Source: Candidatus Bathyarchaeota archaeon (GTDB taxonomy: Archaea; Thermoproteota; Bathyarchaeia; 40CM-2-53-6). Taken from it: 14,422 nucleotides of DNA. Below are positions 5,632 to 12,712 of the stretch, one piece after another. Under the pieces are notes generated by a model. It worked only from the letters and a program-made list of their open reading frames with translations, was not told the DNA's origin and searched no databases. The stretch spans positions 1 to 14,422 of the forward strand of contig VBBH01000102.1 in assembly GCA_005888695.1 (NCBI GenBank), written 5' to 3'. Positions within the stretch are counted from its first letter, which is position 1, and the number at the start of each line of letters is the position of its first letter. Position numbers and translations under genes: made by a program.

Positions 5632-7824
5632 CTAGTTGAGCATTGATTTTCCTCGCCTTCCAAAGGGCGTTGAAAACTCTGTGGTCGTCGTCGTGACCAA
5701 CGAGTTGAAAGCGGGGTCCACGACCCTGTTGGCTGTTCCAAGCCTCGCTGCCACAGCACCGATTGTGCTAGCCATGCTCGAACTCGGTAATGGAAGATGT
5801 ACGAGGTTTGCGTATCCCCATCCTGGAACTAGTGTCTTGCCTGGACAACCGGTCGGCGAAAGCGCTCCTAGTATTGTGCAGCCGTAATTGTCGGTCCAGT
5901 CGCCGATTGTCCACCCCTGCCATCCAATCCTTGCGGGTGTATTATGGTCCATGTAGTATACGAATTTGTTAACCCATTCCAATTGTGTCTTGCAGTAGCC
6001 TGCTGAGCCAAGCTGTACAAGGTCTGGACAGGTGGCGGTTCCGTTGGTTTGGCTGCCTGTCCAGAACTCCGAAACCAATACCGGCCAGCCCGTTTTTATC
6101 GAGCCTTGCAATTCGAAATTGTAGAATCTTAAGGCTTCACTGTCGGCTGTTGCGTTGTCCCATGTCTGCCAGTAGTAAGCATAACTGAATGATCTGTGGA
6201 GGCTGATGTAGACTTTGTTCTGAGTATCGGTAACATTCGGAAATGCTAGGGTCCAGTTTCCTAGCGTACAGATTTGACTGCAGAGATTTTGAACAATTAC
6301 AGAATGAGTGTCGCCTAGTGCTCGTGCTTGGTTGATCCATAGCTGATAGTAGCTTGACTCAACACTTACAGCGGTTTGATCGAATGGCGGGATTAGTGGT
6401 TCATTCAATGGTTCCCAGAGAATTTTCGGATAGCTATTGCTGAACTGTTGGACGATTGGTTTCCAAAAGTTTAGCCAGCAAGCCGCGATTGTACTATTCT
6501 GCATGTCATGGTAAGCATGATAGTCCACGTCTATCCAGAGATTGTAGTACAACGCGATCTTCAATGCCAAAGCGAGTTGAGTCGCATTATACGCACCAAA
6601 TATTGTGGAGAGGTTTGGACGGTTACAGGTGGGAGCGATGCTCAACCGTATGAGATTATAACCCAGTCCAGCAACTTGCTGGGCCTCCAATTCAAAATCG
6701 CTGGCCTTCTGTCCCGGCAGCACTTTACTATCAGGCCAGTTCAAAGGAGGTGTTCCTGCGCCAAAGCCTCCATACTGAACGGTTGAATTGATTCCAGGTC
6801 CACCCCAACCAATTGTCGGACCGGGAGAGGAAGTAATCGAATTATGGTCGAGGAAGAACTCGTCCATTGCGAAAGCCAGATTATCATGTGATGTTAGTGC
6901 AGGAAGGTTCCAGATGCTCTCGAGAGTTGCCGGGACAGAGTAATGATCATACCGTACACTGGAAGCATAATTCCGTTTGACAGAAGGCCCTGCCCAGATC
7001 CCGGTCACTCTACAAACAGCATAGCTGCAGGTCCCGGGCTCGTCGAAGGTTATGAAAAGCGTAGCACTCTGAGTCCTGAAAATAGTACTGTTCAAGACTT
7101 GAGGGACCAGCCGGGAGAGATAATTATCGCCGGTGGAAACCGTGCAATCGTGCATGTCATTACAGACGTTCGGAGTCAGCCACATGAAGTTGGAAGCAGT
7201 CACGGTCGAGTTAAGATCGGTCACGAACTGGTTATCCGGAAGACCCGAATGCCCCGGATTTGCCGAGACGATATCCGAGCATCTCGTTGCATTATTCCTT
7301 ATGTCAGAATAGAATACGAACGGGTTGTGGCGGGCCGCGTATAGTGCACCACCGACTCCGTTGCAGCCGCCTGAATAGTCTTCCATGTACGCCTTCCATG
7401 TTCTGCCTGAGGCCTGAATCCTATCTAATATGTTGAGTGAATCTGTAGAACAGATCGTACTGGGTACCATGCAATTGCTGTTTGCGAAGGTTAGGTTCGC
7501 ACTGGTCAGGGCCATGTAATTGGCGATGCTCCCGTTTGTTAGAGCCCAGTAATTGTTACTTAGACTGTAATTCAAGGCCAACTTGTTGATGAAAGGAGCC
7601 GCAGGGTTTCCGATGATTCCGTCTAGATGAGAGCTACTATAATTGAAAGGATGATTCTCCATAACTATTACGACAATGTAGCTTAAGGTGGCAGAGGCTC
7701 GGACGGTAGCAGTGTTCGTAATGTTTAGCGGTGTATTGCTGGCGACGGCTGATGACGTGACGAGCGTAATCAAGAGTACTGAGAGCGCGGCAAGGGCTCG
7801 CACGAAAAAACGAACCCTAGGCAA
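5632..7824 (-). CDS. Secreted phosphoesterase domain fused to a GH5-like glycoside hydrolase
   Basis: The start is a TTG at 7824, overlapping the end of the upstream gene by 8 nt; a signal peptide follows (ALAALSVLLITLVTSSAVAS, 10-29). Residues about 48-325 match the phosphoesterase/acid-phosphatase family of the alkaline phosphatase superfamily: IVVIVMENHPF (50-60), GSIANYMALTS (98-108), RTWKAYMEDY (141-150), ARHNPFVFYSDI (164-175), TPNVCNDMHDC (217-227), TFDEPGTC (259-266) and RYDHYSVPATLE (291-302). Residues about 335-700 form a TIM-barrel glycoside hydrolase like GH5: FELEAQQVAGLGYNLIRLS, DVDYHAYHD, acid/base Glu475 in ILWEPLNEP, and nucleophile Glu586 in VLVSEFW. A Thr-rich stretch (711-715) is followed by a basic end with no membrane anchor. 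Both sets of catalytic motifs look intact. The role is probably extracellular release of phosphate and cleavage of beta-linked polysaccharide. The exact substrates are unknown. Confidence 0.88.
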   Translation of the reverse strand: MPRVRFFVRALAALSVLLITLVTSSAVASNTPLNITNTATVRASATLSYIVVIVMENHPFNYSSSHLDGIIGNPAAPFINKLALNYSLSNNYWALTNGSIANYMALTSANLTFANSNCMVPSTICSTDSLNILDRIQASGRTWKAYMEDYSGGCNGVGGALYAARHNPFVFYSDIRNNATRCSDIVSANPGHSGLPDNQFVTDLNSTVTASNFMWLTPNVCNDMHDCTVSTGDNYLSRLVPQVLNSTIFRTQSATLFITFDEPGTCSYAVCRVTGIWAGPSVKRNYASSVRYDHYSVPATLESIWNLPALTSHDNLAFAMDEFFLDHNSITSSPGPTIGWGGPGINSTVQYGGFGAGTPPLNWPDSKVLPGQKASDFELEAQQVAGLGYNLIRLSIAPTCNRPNLSTIFGAYNATQLALALKIALYYNLWIDVDYHAYHDMQNSTIAACWLNFWKPIVQQFSNSYPKILWEPLNEPLIPPFDQTAVSVESSYYQLWINQARALGDTHSVIVQNLCSQICTLGNWTLAFPNVTDTQNKVYISLHRSFSYAYYWQTWDNATADSEALRFYNFELQGSIKTGWPVLVSEFWTGSQTNGTATCPDLVQLGSAGYCKTQLEWVNKFVYYMDHNTPARIGWQGWTIGDWTDNYGCTILGALSPTGCPGKTLVPGWGYANLVHLPLPSSSMASTIGAVAARLGTANRVVDPAFNSLVTTTTTEFSTPFGRRGKSMLN

Positions 7825-8293
7825 TCGTCAGACTGAATGAGTAATTAGTACCGGTGATTGATGCAGGAACGCCTGTCGATGCTGTGAGTGACACCGTAAT
7901 CGCTGTTACACCGGTAGCCAGAATGGGCACACTGCCTGCTGGGGTAACTGTGAGAGTGCCGGGCGAAGGTAATGGATTTACCGTGCCTTGTGTGAAGAGC
8001 GCCGATGTTGAGGCGCCCACATTTTCGAGACAGAAGAGTAAGCTTACGGTTCCCGGCTCGATTATCTGCGGCCATGACAAGTTTGTGATAGTGCTATTTG
8101 AGACACTGTACACAGACGCGCCGTAGACTGGGCAGACTGAACCGACAGGAATTATTTCGGGTGCAAAATTCTTGTCTTGGATTACTACCTTGGCATTGTT
8201 CTGAACAGTGAGGGACATCGCGCCCCAAGCAAGGATCACACCCGATATCAACAGCAAAGCTATTACCAAATTATACTTTTTCGGAATCTGCAT
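7817..8293 (-). CDS. Small secreted or anchored beta-rich protein, first gene of the phosphoesterase/GH5 operon
   Basis: From an ATG at 8293 the gene encodes 158 residues. A short basic start (MQIPKKYN) and one hydrophobic segment (9-28) give an anchor or signal peptide. The rest is Ser, Thr, Val and Pro-rich with alternating beta-strand patterns and one Cys pair (Cys54, Cys88), ending in GTNYSFSLTIA. The segment IEPGTVSLLFCLENVG resembles the extension-and-turn pattern of small archaeal surface or TasA-like fibre proteins, but I cannot assign a family. Its stop codon lies inside the start region of the next gene (ATTGCCTAG), so the two are probably translationally coupled. A comparable protein is at 12713-13144. 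Confidence 0.78.
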   Translation of the reverse strand: MQIPKKYNLVIALLLISGVILAWGAMSLTVQNNAKVVIQDKNFAPEIIPVGSVCPVYGASVYSVSNSTITNLSWPQIIEPGTVSLLFCLENVGASTSALFTQGTVNPLPSPGTLTVTPAGSVPILATGVTAITVSLTASTGVPASITGTNYSFSLTIA

Positions 8294-8330
8294 GGTTCTG
8301 GGTTACCGTTAAGAAGGTCGTGTACTTGTG

Positions 8331-8339
8331 ATATTTAAT
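8331..8339 (-). promoter_or_regulatory. TATA box of the phosphoesterase/GH5 operon
   Basis: ATTAAATAT on the minus strand is a good match to the archaeal TATA box. Its centre is about 42 nt ahead of the ATG at 8293, predicting transcription from about 8309 and a leader of about 16 nt. Confidence 0.5.
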
Positions 8340-8804
8340 AGTCCGCCCTCAATGTATATCGAATGCTACCACAGTATATCCGCTGCTTGCCTCTTGCTTA
8401 ATGGGCAATTCCCTTGCCGGGCCCAGAGATGCTCCAGGGCTCGCGATGAGTCGAAGGCTCTTCAAAGACGTGAAGACCTTTTTAGAGAAGTCGCCGGGAA
8501 GATAGGACAAAAATCTCTCAGACACTTTCTAGGAAGGTAATGCAAGCATGCTTTTGTTTTGATCGAGAGAGTGTGGAATTACCGTCAAAGGGTCAGAATT
8601 CTCTGCTCGTGGTTCCGTGGACACTGAACTGGTTACTGTTTAATGAGGAGACTTGGGAAGCCAGACGACGTGAGAGGATATGTTGGTCTCGAATGTATTC
8701 GGAAAGTCTCTTTCACGTCTTGAAACTCTACAATCTACCCCCCCTTTTTTCCAACTTTATTTTCTACTGCGCCTTAAAATGAGGGAGATCTGCCGTTAAT
8801 CGCT

Positions 8805-8827
8805 CAAAATGCGAGAATAGCATTTTG
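8805..8827. repeat. Perfect 8-bp inverted repeat (hairpin)
   Basis: CAAAATGC at 8805-8812 and GCATTTTG at 8820-8827 pair exactly around a 7-nt loop. The left arm overlaps the 10-bp direct repeat GCTCAAAATG that recurs 115 bp downstream. Confidence 0.55.
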
Positions 8828-9047
8828 CGGAAACGGGTTTATTCATTTAAACATAGCGGAAATTCATGAGGAAGACATCGGGGGCCAGAAAAAGTCTGCT
8901 CCGATTGGCAATCAGGGCTCAAAATGAGCGATTTCGACTGTCGCTCCCTATTGATGGCATAATTTCTTAAGTTTGCTACTTAGCCCGGAAATTCCCGCGC
9001 CGTTATGCCAGTCCGGGACGAAGTTGAATCCCACACATCAGCCTATT

Positions 9048-9272
9048 ATGAGAGGGATATTCAGCACAAGCATTGGTGGAACTAGCTTGTCCGCAGAGAA
9101 ATACAGGGCGAGGATGGCGGATCTCAACCTAGAAATCGAAAAACTACAGCATGAGATGAGTGAGAAGCGAGCGAAAGGAAGACCCATCCATGATCTTGAA
9201 AAGAGGCTGGACCAGCTCGAACGTGAGAAGCATGACCTCGTCGAGCGATTAGAGGCGCTGTGGAGCGCTTGA
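9048..9272 (+). CDS. Small coiled-coil protein
   Basis: From an ATG at 9048 the gene encodes 74 residues. After a short Ser/Gly-rich start (MRGIFSTSIGGTSLS) the protein is almost wholly charged and helical, with heptad-like Leu spacing (LNLEIEKLQHEM, LEKRLDQLEREKHDLVERLEAL) broken once at GRP. That predicts two coiled-coil helices joined by a turn, hence a dimer or bundle. There is no membrane segment. The frame extends upstream to a TTG at 8973, but that part (MLLSPEIPAPLCQSG) does not look coding. Function unknown. It converges on the HAD gene. Confidence 0.6.
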   Translation: MRGIFSTSIGGTSLSAEKYRARMADLNLEIEKLQHEMSEKRAKGRPIHDLEKRLDQLEREKHDLVERLEALWSA

Positions 9273-9318
9273 CGGCCCTAAGAAATTACACTCAGTCTCG
9301 CTCTGTGCCGATCACAGC

Positions 9319-9957
9319 TCAGCTTAGTGCCTGTAGATGTCGATAAAAGTCAAGGATGTCATCAGTCTCCATCTGATAGGATGCTAAGGCTTTCACCTTC
9401 GCAGGTTTTGCGTTCAACGCTACAGAATAGCCCACAATCCGAAAGACAGGGACGTCATTCAGGCTATCTCCCACGTGGATGCATCTGGAAAGAGGAATGC
9501 CCGTCCATGCACTATACTTTCTCAGTCCGAGTCTCTTGTCTGGTAGCGGCTCAATCTCATCGGTAATATGTCCGTCTTTCACGCCTACTCTTGAAGCGAC
9601 GTAGCCTTCGAAACCAAATCTCTCGATAAGGTACAGGCAAACAAAATCAGGAAGGTCCGTAAGAAGGATAACTTTGATTTGGTGCCCTTGCAGCTTTAGG
9701 ACTGTTTCTCGTAGGTTCTTCATGACCTGGACTTTTGAAACCTCTCCTATAACATCGGCCAGGGAAATTCCATTCAGTAATTTGTAGTGCGAAACTAACC
9801 TGTCTCGAAGACTGATTCGTCCCTTCTTGTACATCGCATCGTATTGGTCCCACTTGTTCCCAAATCCAAGCAGATGTGATGTTTGCCGGAGGCATGGTTG
9901 GCGGAAGATCGTCCCGTCCACGTCGAACGAAATCATCGAATAATTTGTTAGTGGCAA
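9319..9957 (-). CDS. HAD-superfamily phosphatase, SerB-like
   Basis: 212 residues from a TTG at 9957. An ATG at 9936 (MISFDVDGT) is an equally good start and closer to the usual distance before the first motif. HAD motifs in order: FDVDGT (nucleophile Asp12 and Asp14), motif II VILLTDLPD (Thr100), Lys141 in PLPDKRLG, and GDSLND with Asp164 and Asp168. The alpha-helical cap region (22-75) and the order VGVKDGHI - IGY-type end resemble archaeal phosphoserine phosphatases, where motif II is usually SGG. The substrate may therefore differ. It is probably a cytoplasmic, Mg-dependent phosphomonoesterase. It is the last gene of the apparent MFS-VOC-HAD set, 89 nt after the VOC gene. Confidence 0.85.
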   Translation of the reverse strand: MPLTNYSMISFDVDGTIFRQPCLRQTSHLLGFGNKWDQYDAMYKKGRISLRDRLVSHYKLLNGISLADVIGEVSKVQVMKNLRETVLKLQGHQIKVILLTDLPDFVCLYLIERFGFEGYVASRVGVKDGHITDEIEPLPDKRLGLRKYSAWTGIPLSRCIHVGDSLNDVPVFRIVGYSVALNAKPAKVKALASYQMETDDILDFYRHLQALS

Positions 9958-10046
9958 CCTTGGATCAGTCCTTGCAGAGCTTCTATGTCTGGAGGCAATG
10001 CCGCGTAAGAATACTTTCGCAGTTGCCAGCCGTTCTTCAGTGAATA

Positions 10047-10487
10047 CTACTTCGAAGAGATCTTGGGCTTTCTTTTACCGCTCCTCAATCTTGCATGCTT
10101 ATCGGATTTTGATTTGGTCTTTGATCGAGCCCTCTTCTTGAGGTACTTAGGCTCGTAGAGCTGTACTTCCACTCCGCCTGGCATGGTGAAGTATGTGACG
10201 AATCCATATCCATGATCCTCGATCTCATTCTTGAAAGAGACCCCACGTGCCTTCAACTCAGCCACCGTGTCCTTGATACTATCACAGTAGAACGACAGGT
10301 CGTGCGTCCCAGCCGCTGTTTTTCCCTCATTATCGATCGGATGAACGCCCAAATCGGCTTCTGGGAGATCGAATATCAACCAGCCATCGCCAACATCCGA
10401 ACAGGGAAATTTCAACTTGTCACGAATGAAGGCACGTGTAGCTTCCGCCTCCGAACTATAGAACAATCCATGAAGTCCCCGAATCAT
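10047..10487 (-). CDS. VOC (glyoxalase/dioxygenase-like) protein with a basic tail
   Basis: 146 residues from an ATG at 10487. Residues 1-115 form one VOC domain of two beta-alpha-beta-beta-beta units: GLHGLFYSSEAEATRAFIRDKL, then LIFDLPEADLGVHP, then THDLSFYCDSIKDTVAELKARGVSF and FTMPGGVEVQLYEP. Candidate metal ligands are His6, His49, His62 and Glu112, the usual positions for the fold. Residues 116-146 are a Lys/Arg/Ser-rich tail not typical of the family (KKRARSKTKSKSDKH), which could bind nucleic acid or acidic surfaces. VOC proteins include glyoxalases, epimerases and antibiotic-binding or -modifying proteins; nothing here picks one. It starts 27 nt after the stop of the MFS gene. Confidence 0.85.
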   Translation of the reverse strand: MIRGLHGLFYSSEAEATRAFIRDKLKFPCSDVGDGWLIFDLPEADLGVHPIDNEGKTAAGTHDLSFYCDSIKDTVAELKARGVSFKNEIEDHGYGFVTYFTMPGGVEVQLYEPKYLKKRARSKTKSKSDKHARLRSGKRKPKISSK

Positions 10488-10514
10488 GCTCTCAGCGTCT
10501 CTTCCCTGCTCCTC

Positions 10515-11813
10515 TTAACCTCTTATCTCATCTGTGTGGGCGATCGGTACCGCAGATTCTACGATCTTCTCCTTCAACAGCCTAGCTTCCTCTTCTGGCA
10601 GGCTCACATGTCTGAAGGCGAACCAGAAGTAGGATATTGCAGTGACATACAATGCTGTGCACAGATAGAACGGCAGCGCGAGAAATCCCAGTCCCATGAG
10701 GTAAGCACCGATGAATGTGCTGAACGAGTTCGGCAATCTCCACAACGAGGCGGAGATGGCGGAGGCCGATGATCGCTCTTCATCAGGGACGAGTCCCATC
10801 AGCAACGAGTTCTGTGCAGGGTTCGACATCATCATCAACATGCTCCTGACGACAAAGACTGCGCCAACGATTGGAAAGGTGGGCAAGAACGGGATTGAGA
10901 AGAGGAAGACGGTCGATGCGCCCTGGGTCATAACGATCGTCTTCACTGTCCCGAATCTTCTTGATAGACTTGGAACTAGTAGATTCGCCAATCCCATGGC
11001 GATGCTGTTGACTCCTTGAAGAATCGGTGCAGATACGTCATAGGTCACGCCGAATCTTAGATCGGCCCATCCTGTCATCAAAGGTATCACCATCCCAGCG
11101 CCTAGGGCGATCAGGATACTCGCGAAAACATACTTGCGAAGAATATTCCGTGATTTGGTTGGCAAGAAGCGAATATGGAATCCTGAAGAAGGAAAGAGAG
11201 TCGACCGAGACTCTTGGATTCTCAAGATCATCGCTGGTCCTATTATACTCAATATTGCGGCGGCAACGTAGAGGAATCTAGTTCCCGTTACTAGATCCAC
11301 TCCGTAAATTGATCTCAATGGGACGAGAATGGCGGCGCTGAAGCCTCCAACTGCGCTACTAATTGTTGAGATAAAGAAAGAGAGGCTGAACGCGCTTGTT
11401 CGCTTCGCATTACCTGCTTTTTCTGCTAGGAGTGCTCCCCATACGACTGCGTACATGGCCTCGCTTAGCCCGCTCAAGACGGCTGCTGCGAAGAGGAGTC
11501 TGATCTCTGTGACGAGTCCGAAGATGCCGATTGTGAGGCTCGCGACTAAGCCGCCCATGATCACGAGTCTCTTCCTCCCATAGCGGTCTGCGAATCCTCC
11601 AAAGATCAGAGTCGTCCCAGCTGAGGTCAAACCCCAGACTGTTAAGACGAGGCCTGCCGTGGCGAAGGGTATGCCTTCCTGGAAGAGAAAGAGTTGTAGT
11701 GTTCCCCACAGGAGTCCGACGCCCATCCAATTGAAGAAGCTGGAATAGACGAGAATATTGGCGTCTCTAGGGATTCCTCTATACTCTGAGAACGATAATC
11801 CCTTCAGAGCCAT
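10515..11813 (-). CDS. Major facilitator superfamily transporter
   Basis: 432 residues from an ATG at 11813, with twelve hydrophobic segments in two sets of six. MFS motif A is present between helices 2 and 3: GGFADRYGRKR (72-82). The equivalent loop between helices 8 and 9 is weaker (PSLSRRFGTVKT). Other family-like stretches are AAAVLSGLSEAMYAVVWGALLAEKA and MGLVPDEERSSASAISASLWRLPNS. These fit drug/H+ antiporter-type efflux carriers, although sugar or metabolite transport cannot be excluded. It heads an apparent three-gene operon with the VOC and HAD genes. The pairing of an efflux-type carrier with a VOC protein suggests handling of a toxic small molecule (inference). Confidence 0.9.
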   Translation of the reverse strand: MALKGLSFSEYRGIPRDANILVYSSFFNWMGVGLLWGTLQLFLFQEGIPFATAGLVLTVWGLTSAGTTLIFGGFADRYGRKRLVIMGGLVASLTIGIFGLVTEIRLLFAAAVLSGLSEAMYAVVWGALLAEKAGNAKRTSAFSLSFFISTISSAVGGFSAAILVPLRSIYGVDLVTGTRFLYVAAAILSIIGPAMILRIQESRSTLFPSSGFHIRFLPTKSRNILRKYVFASILIALGAGMVIPLMTGWADLRFGVTYDVSAPILQGVNSIAMGLANLLVPSLSRRFGTVKTIVMTQGASTVFLFSIPFLPTFPIVGAVFVVRSMLMMMSNPAQNSLLMGLVPDEERSSASAISASLWRLPNSFSTFIGAYLMGLGFLALPFYLCTALYVTAISYFWFAFRHVSLPEEEARLLKEKIVESAVPIAHTDEIRG

Positions 11814-11864
11814 GTCTGATGAACCCTAATGTTTTCAGGTACCCAGGGAGATGGATCATCTAAA

Positions 11865-11897
11865 ACGTTGGTCCACATTGCGTGCGGCTGCCAACGT
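11865..11897. promoter_or_regulatory. Perfect 7-bp inverted repeat ahead of the transporter gene
   Basis: ACGTTGG (11865-11871) pairs with CCAACGT (11891-11897) around 19 nt. It lies 52-84 nt upstream of the transporter ATG, where a regulator could bind. It could equally form an RNA stem. Confidence 0.35.
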
Positions 11898-12273
11898 ATT
11901 CTTCGTGGGCGTAAGGGGAATGGAATTTTTTTGGCTTTGTTTTTCTCCTGAGTAGAACGAGCCTACAAAACGATATTCACACTTGAGACTTCGAAACCGG
12001 GCAGTGTCCCGTCATGTGTCCTTCGCCAATTTCTTGTAAAATCTCGCTCCGCGATGTTAACGGAGGCCTGTCTGCGAGACATGTCGAGCGGCCGCTGGTC
12101 TCAATTTTACACCGGCGCGAATTGGGGGCAAGTCTGCATCCGGCTAGACATCATTACCGATATCTTTCTCAAGATCTCAACGAGCAAGATAGGGAGCCTA
12201 TCACATGATGTGCTGGATATCTGATGATTGCTTCTGCTATCGTTTTCATCCCTTTTGTGGTTTTAGGAAATGG

Positions 12274-12280
12274 TTATATT
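12274..12280 (+). promoter_or_regulatory. TATA box of the winged-helix regulator gene
   Basis: TTATATT is centred 29 nt ahead of the GTG start at 12306. Transcription would begin within about 3 nt of the start codon, so the mRNA is probably leaderless. That fits the lack of a ribosome-binding site. Confidence 0.45.
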
Positions 12281-12305
12281 GTAAGCGCTGGCAATAGACC
12301 TCTTT

Positions 12306-12599
12306 GTGAACGGAAAGAGAGATTCTATACTGATCCTTTACGATATTCTGAAGATCGCTAGTGTGAATCCCGTGTCAATAACGAGGGTGACTTACGGGGC
12401 GAATCTTAACCATTCATCCGCGCGCCGTTACCTTACACATTTGCAGACCCGTGGATTGATCGAGTCCGTGGACCGGGCTGAAGGTAGGTACTACATGATC
12501 ACCTCAAAGGGAGCGGAAGCTGCAAGGGAGCTAGAGCGTATCCTTCGTAATGTTGGGACCGAAAAGGCGGTAAATCCCTTTGTTGTGTCGAAGCGGTAA
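12306..12599 (+). CDS. Archaeal winged-helix transcriptional regulator
   Basis: 97 residues from a GTG at 12306. The winged helix covers about residues 5-75: RDSILILYDILKIA (helix 1), ITRVTYGANLNHSSARRYLTHLQTRGLIE (helices 2 and 3, with NHSSARRYLTHL as recognition helix), then the wing SVDRAEGRYYMITSKG. A C-terminal helix (AEAARELERILRNV) probably forms the dimer, as in the one-domain archaeal HTH_45-type family. It stands ahead of the secreted and membrane genes on the same strand, 113 nt before the next start, and may control them or the divergent transporter operon. Confidence 0.85.
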   Translation: MNGKRDSILILYDILKIASVNPVSITRVTYGANLNHSSARRYLTHLQTRGLIESVDRAEGRYYMITSKGAEAARELERILRNVGTEKAVNPFVVSKR

Positions 12600-12712
12600 T
12601 TCGAACTTTGCATTCGAATACTATTTTCCTACTGGCTTAACCGTCACATTATTTCTTTGATGGGTGGGAAGCTAACCTGCGCCTCAATCGGCATATCCTG
12701 GTTCCATTCGCG

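Larger units (their letters stand above)
8294..9047. other. Long stretch without a convincing gene; short repeats and a hairpin
   Basis: The left end holds the operon promoter. Two plus-strand frames (8328-8540 and 8540-8782, 70 and 80 codons, touching as TAATG) have no recognisable domain and unusual residue content (many Cys, Trp, Arg), so I do not call them genes. A 34-codon basic frame runs from ATG 8866 to TAA 8970 and has a TTTATT box 26 nt ahead, which is suggestive only. C7T6 lies at 8738-8750. GCTCAAAATG occurs at 8802-8811 and 8917-8926, and a perfect hairpin at 8805-8827. It may hold an untranslated RNA or gene remnants. Confidence 0.45.
11814..12305. other. Divergent intergenic stretch with an inverted repeat and a TATA box
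   Basis: It separates the minus-strand transporter set from the plus-strand regulator cluster. It holds an inverted repeat (11865-11897), a T7 run (11926-11932) and a TATA box at 12274-12280. A 64-codon plus-strand frame (12014-12208) has no protein-like features, so I do not call it. Confidence 0.5.

Noticed and set aside
5544..5759. Frameshifted C-terminal anchor for the phosphoesterase/GH5 protein
   Set aside because: A Thr-rich stretch near the end suggested a lost membrane anchor, but the other frame (STSLLETIFFVLRES and onward) has no convincing membrane helix, and the T8 terminator follows the observed stop.
6943..7344. Plus-strand 133-codon frame inside the phosphoesterase region
   Set aside because: Antisense shadow of a gene with complete catalytic motifs.
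8328..8782. Two touching plus-strand frames (70 and 80 codons, joined by TAATG)
   Set aside because: The coupling looks attractive, but residue content is unlike a protein, no domain is recognisable, and the first frame begins inside the promoter region of the divergent operon.
10212..10772. Plus-strand 186-codon frame
   Set aside because: It spans the antisense of the VOC and transporter genes, both well supported.
12014..12208. Plus-strand 64-codon frame ahead of the winged-helix gene
   Set aside because: No TATA box or ribosome-binding site, and composition typical of non-coding DNA.
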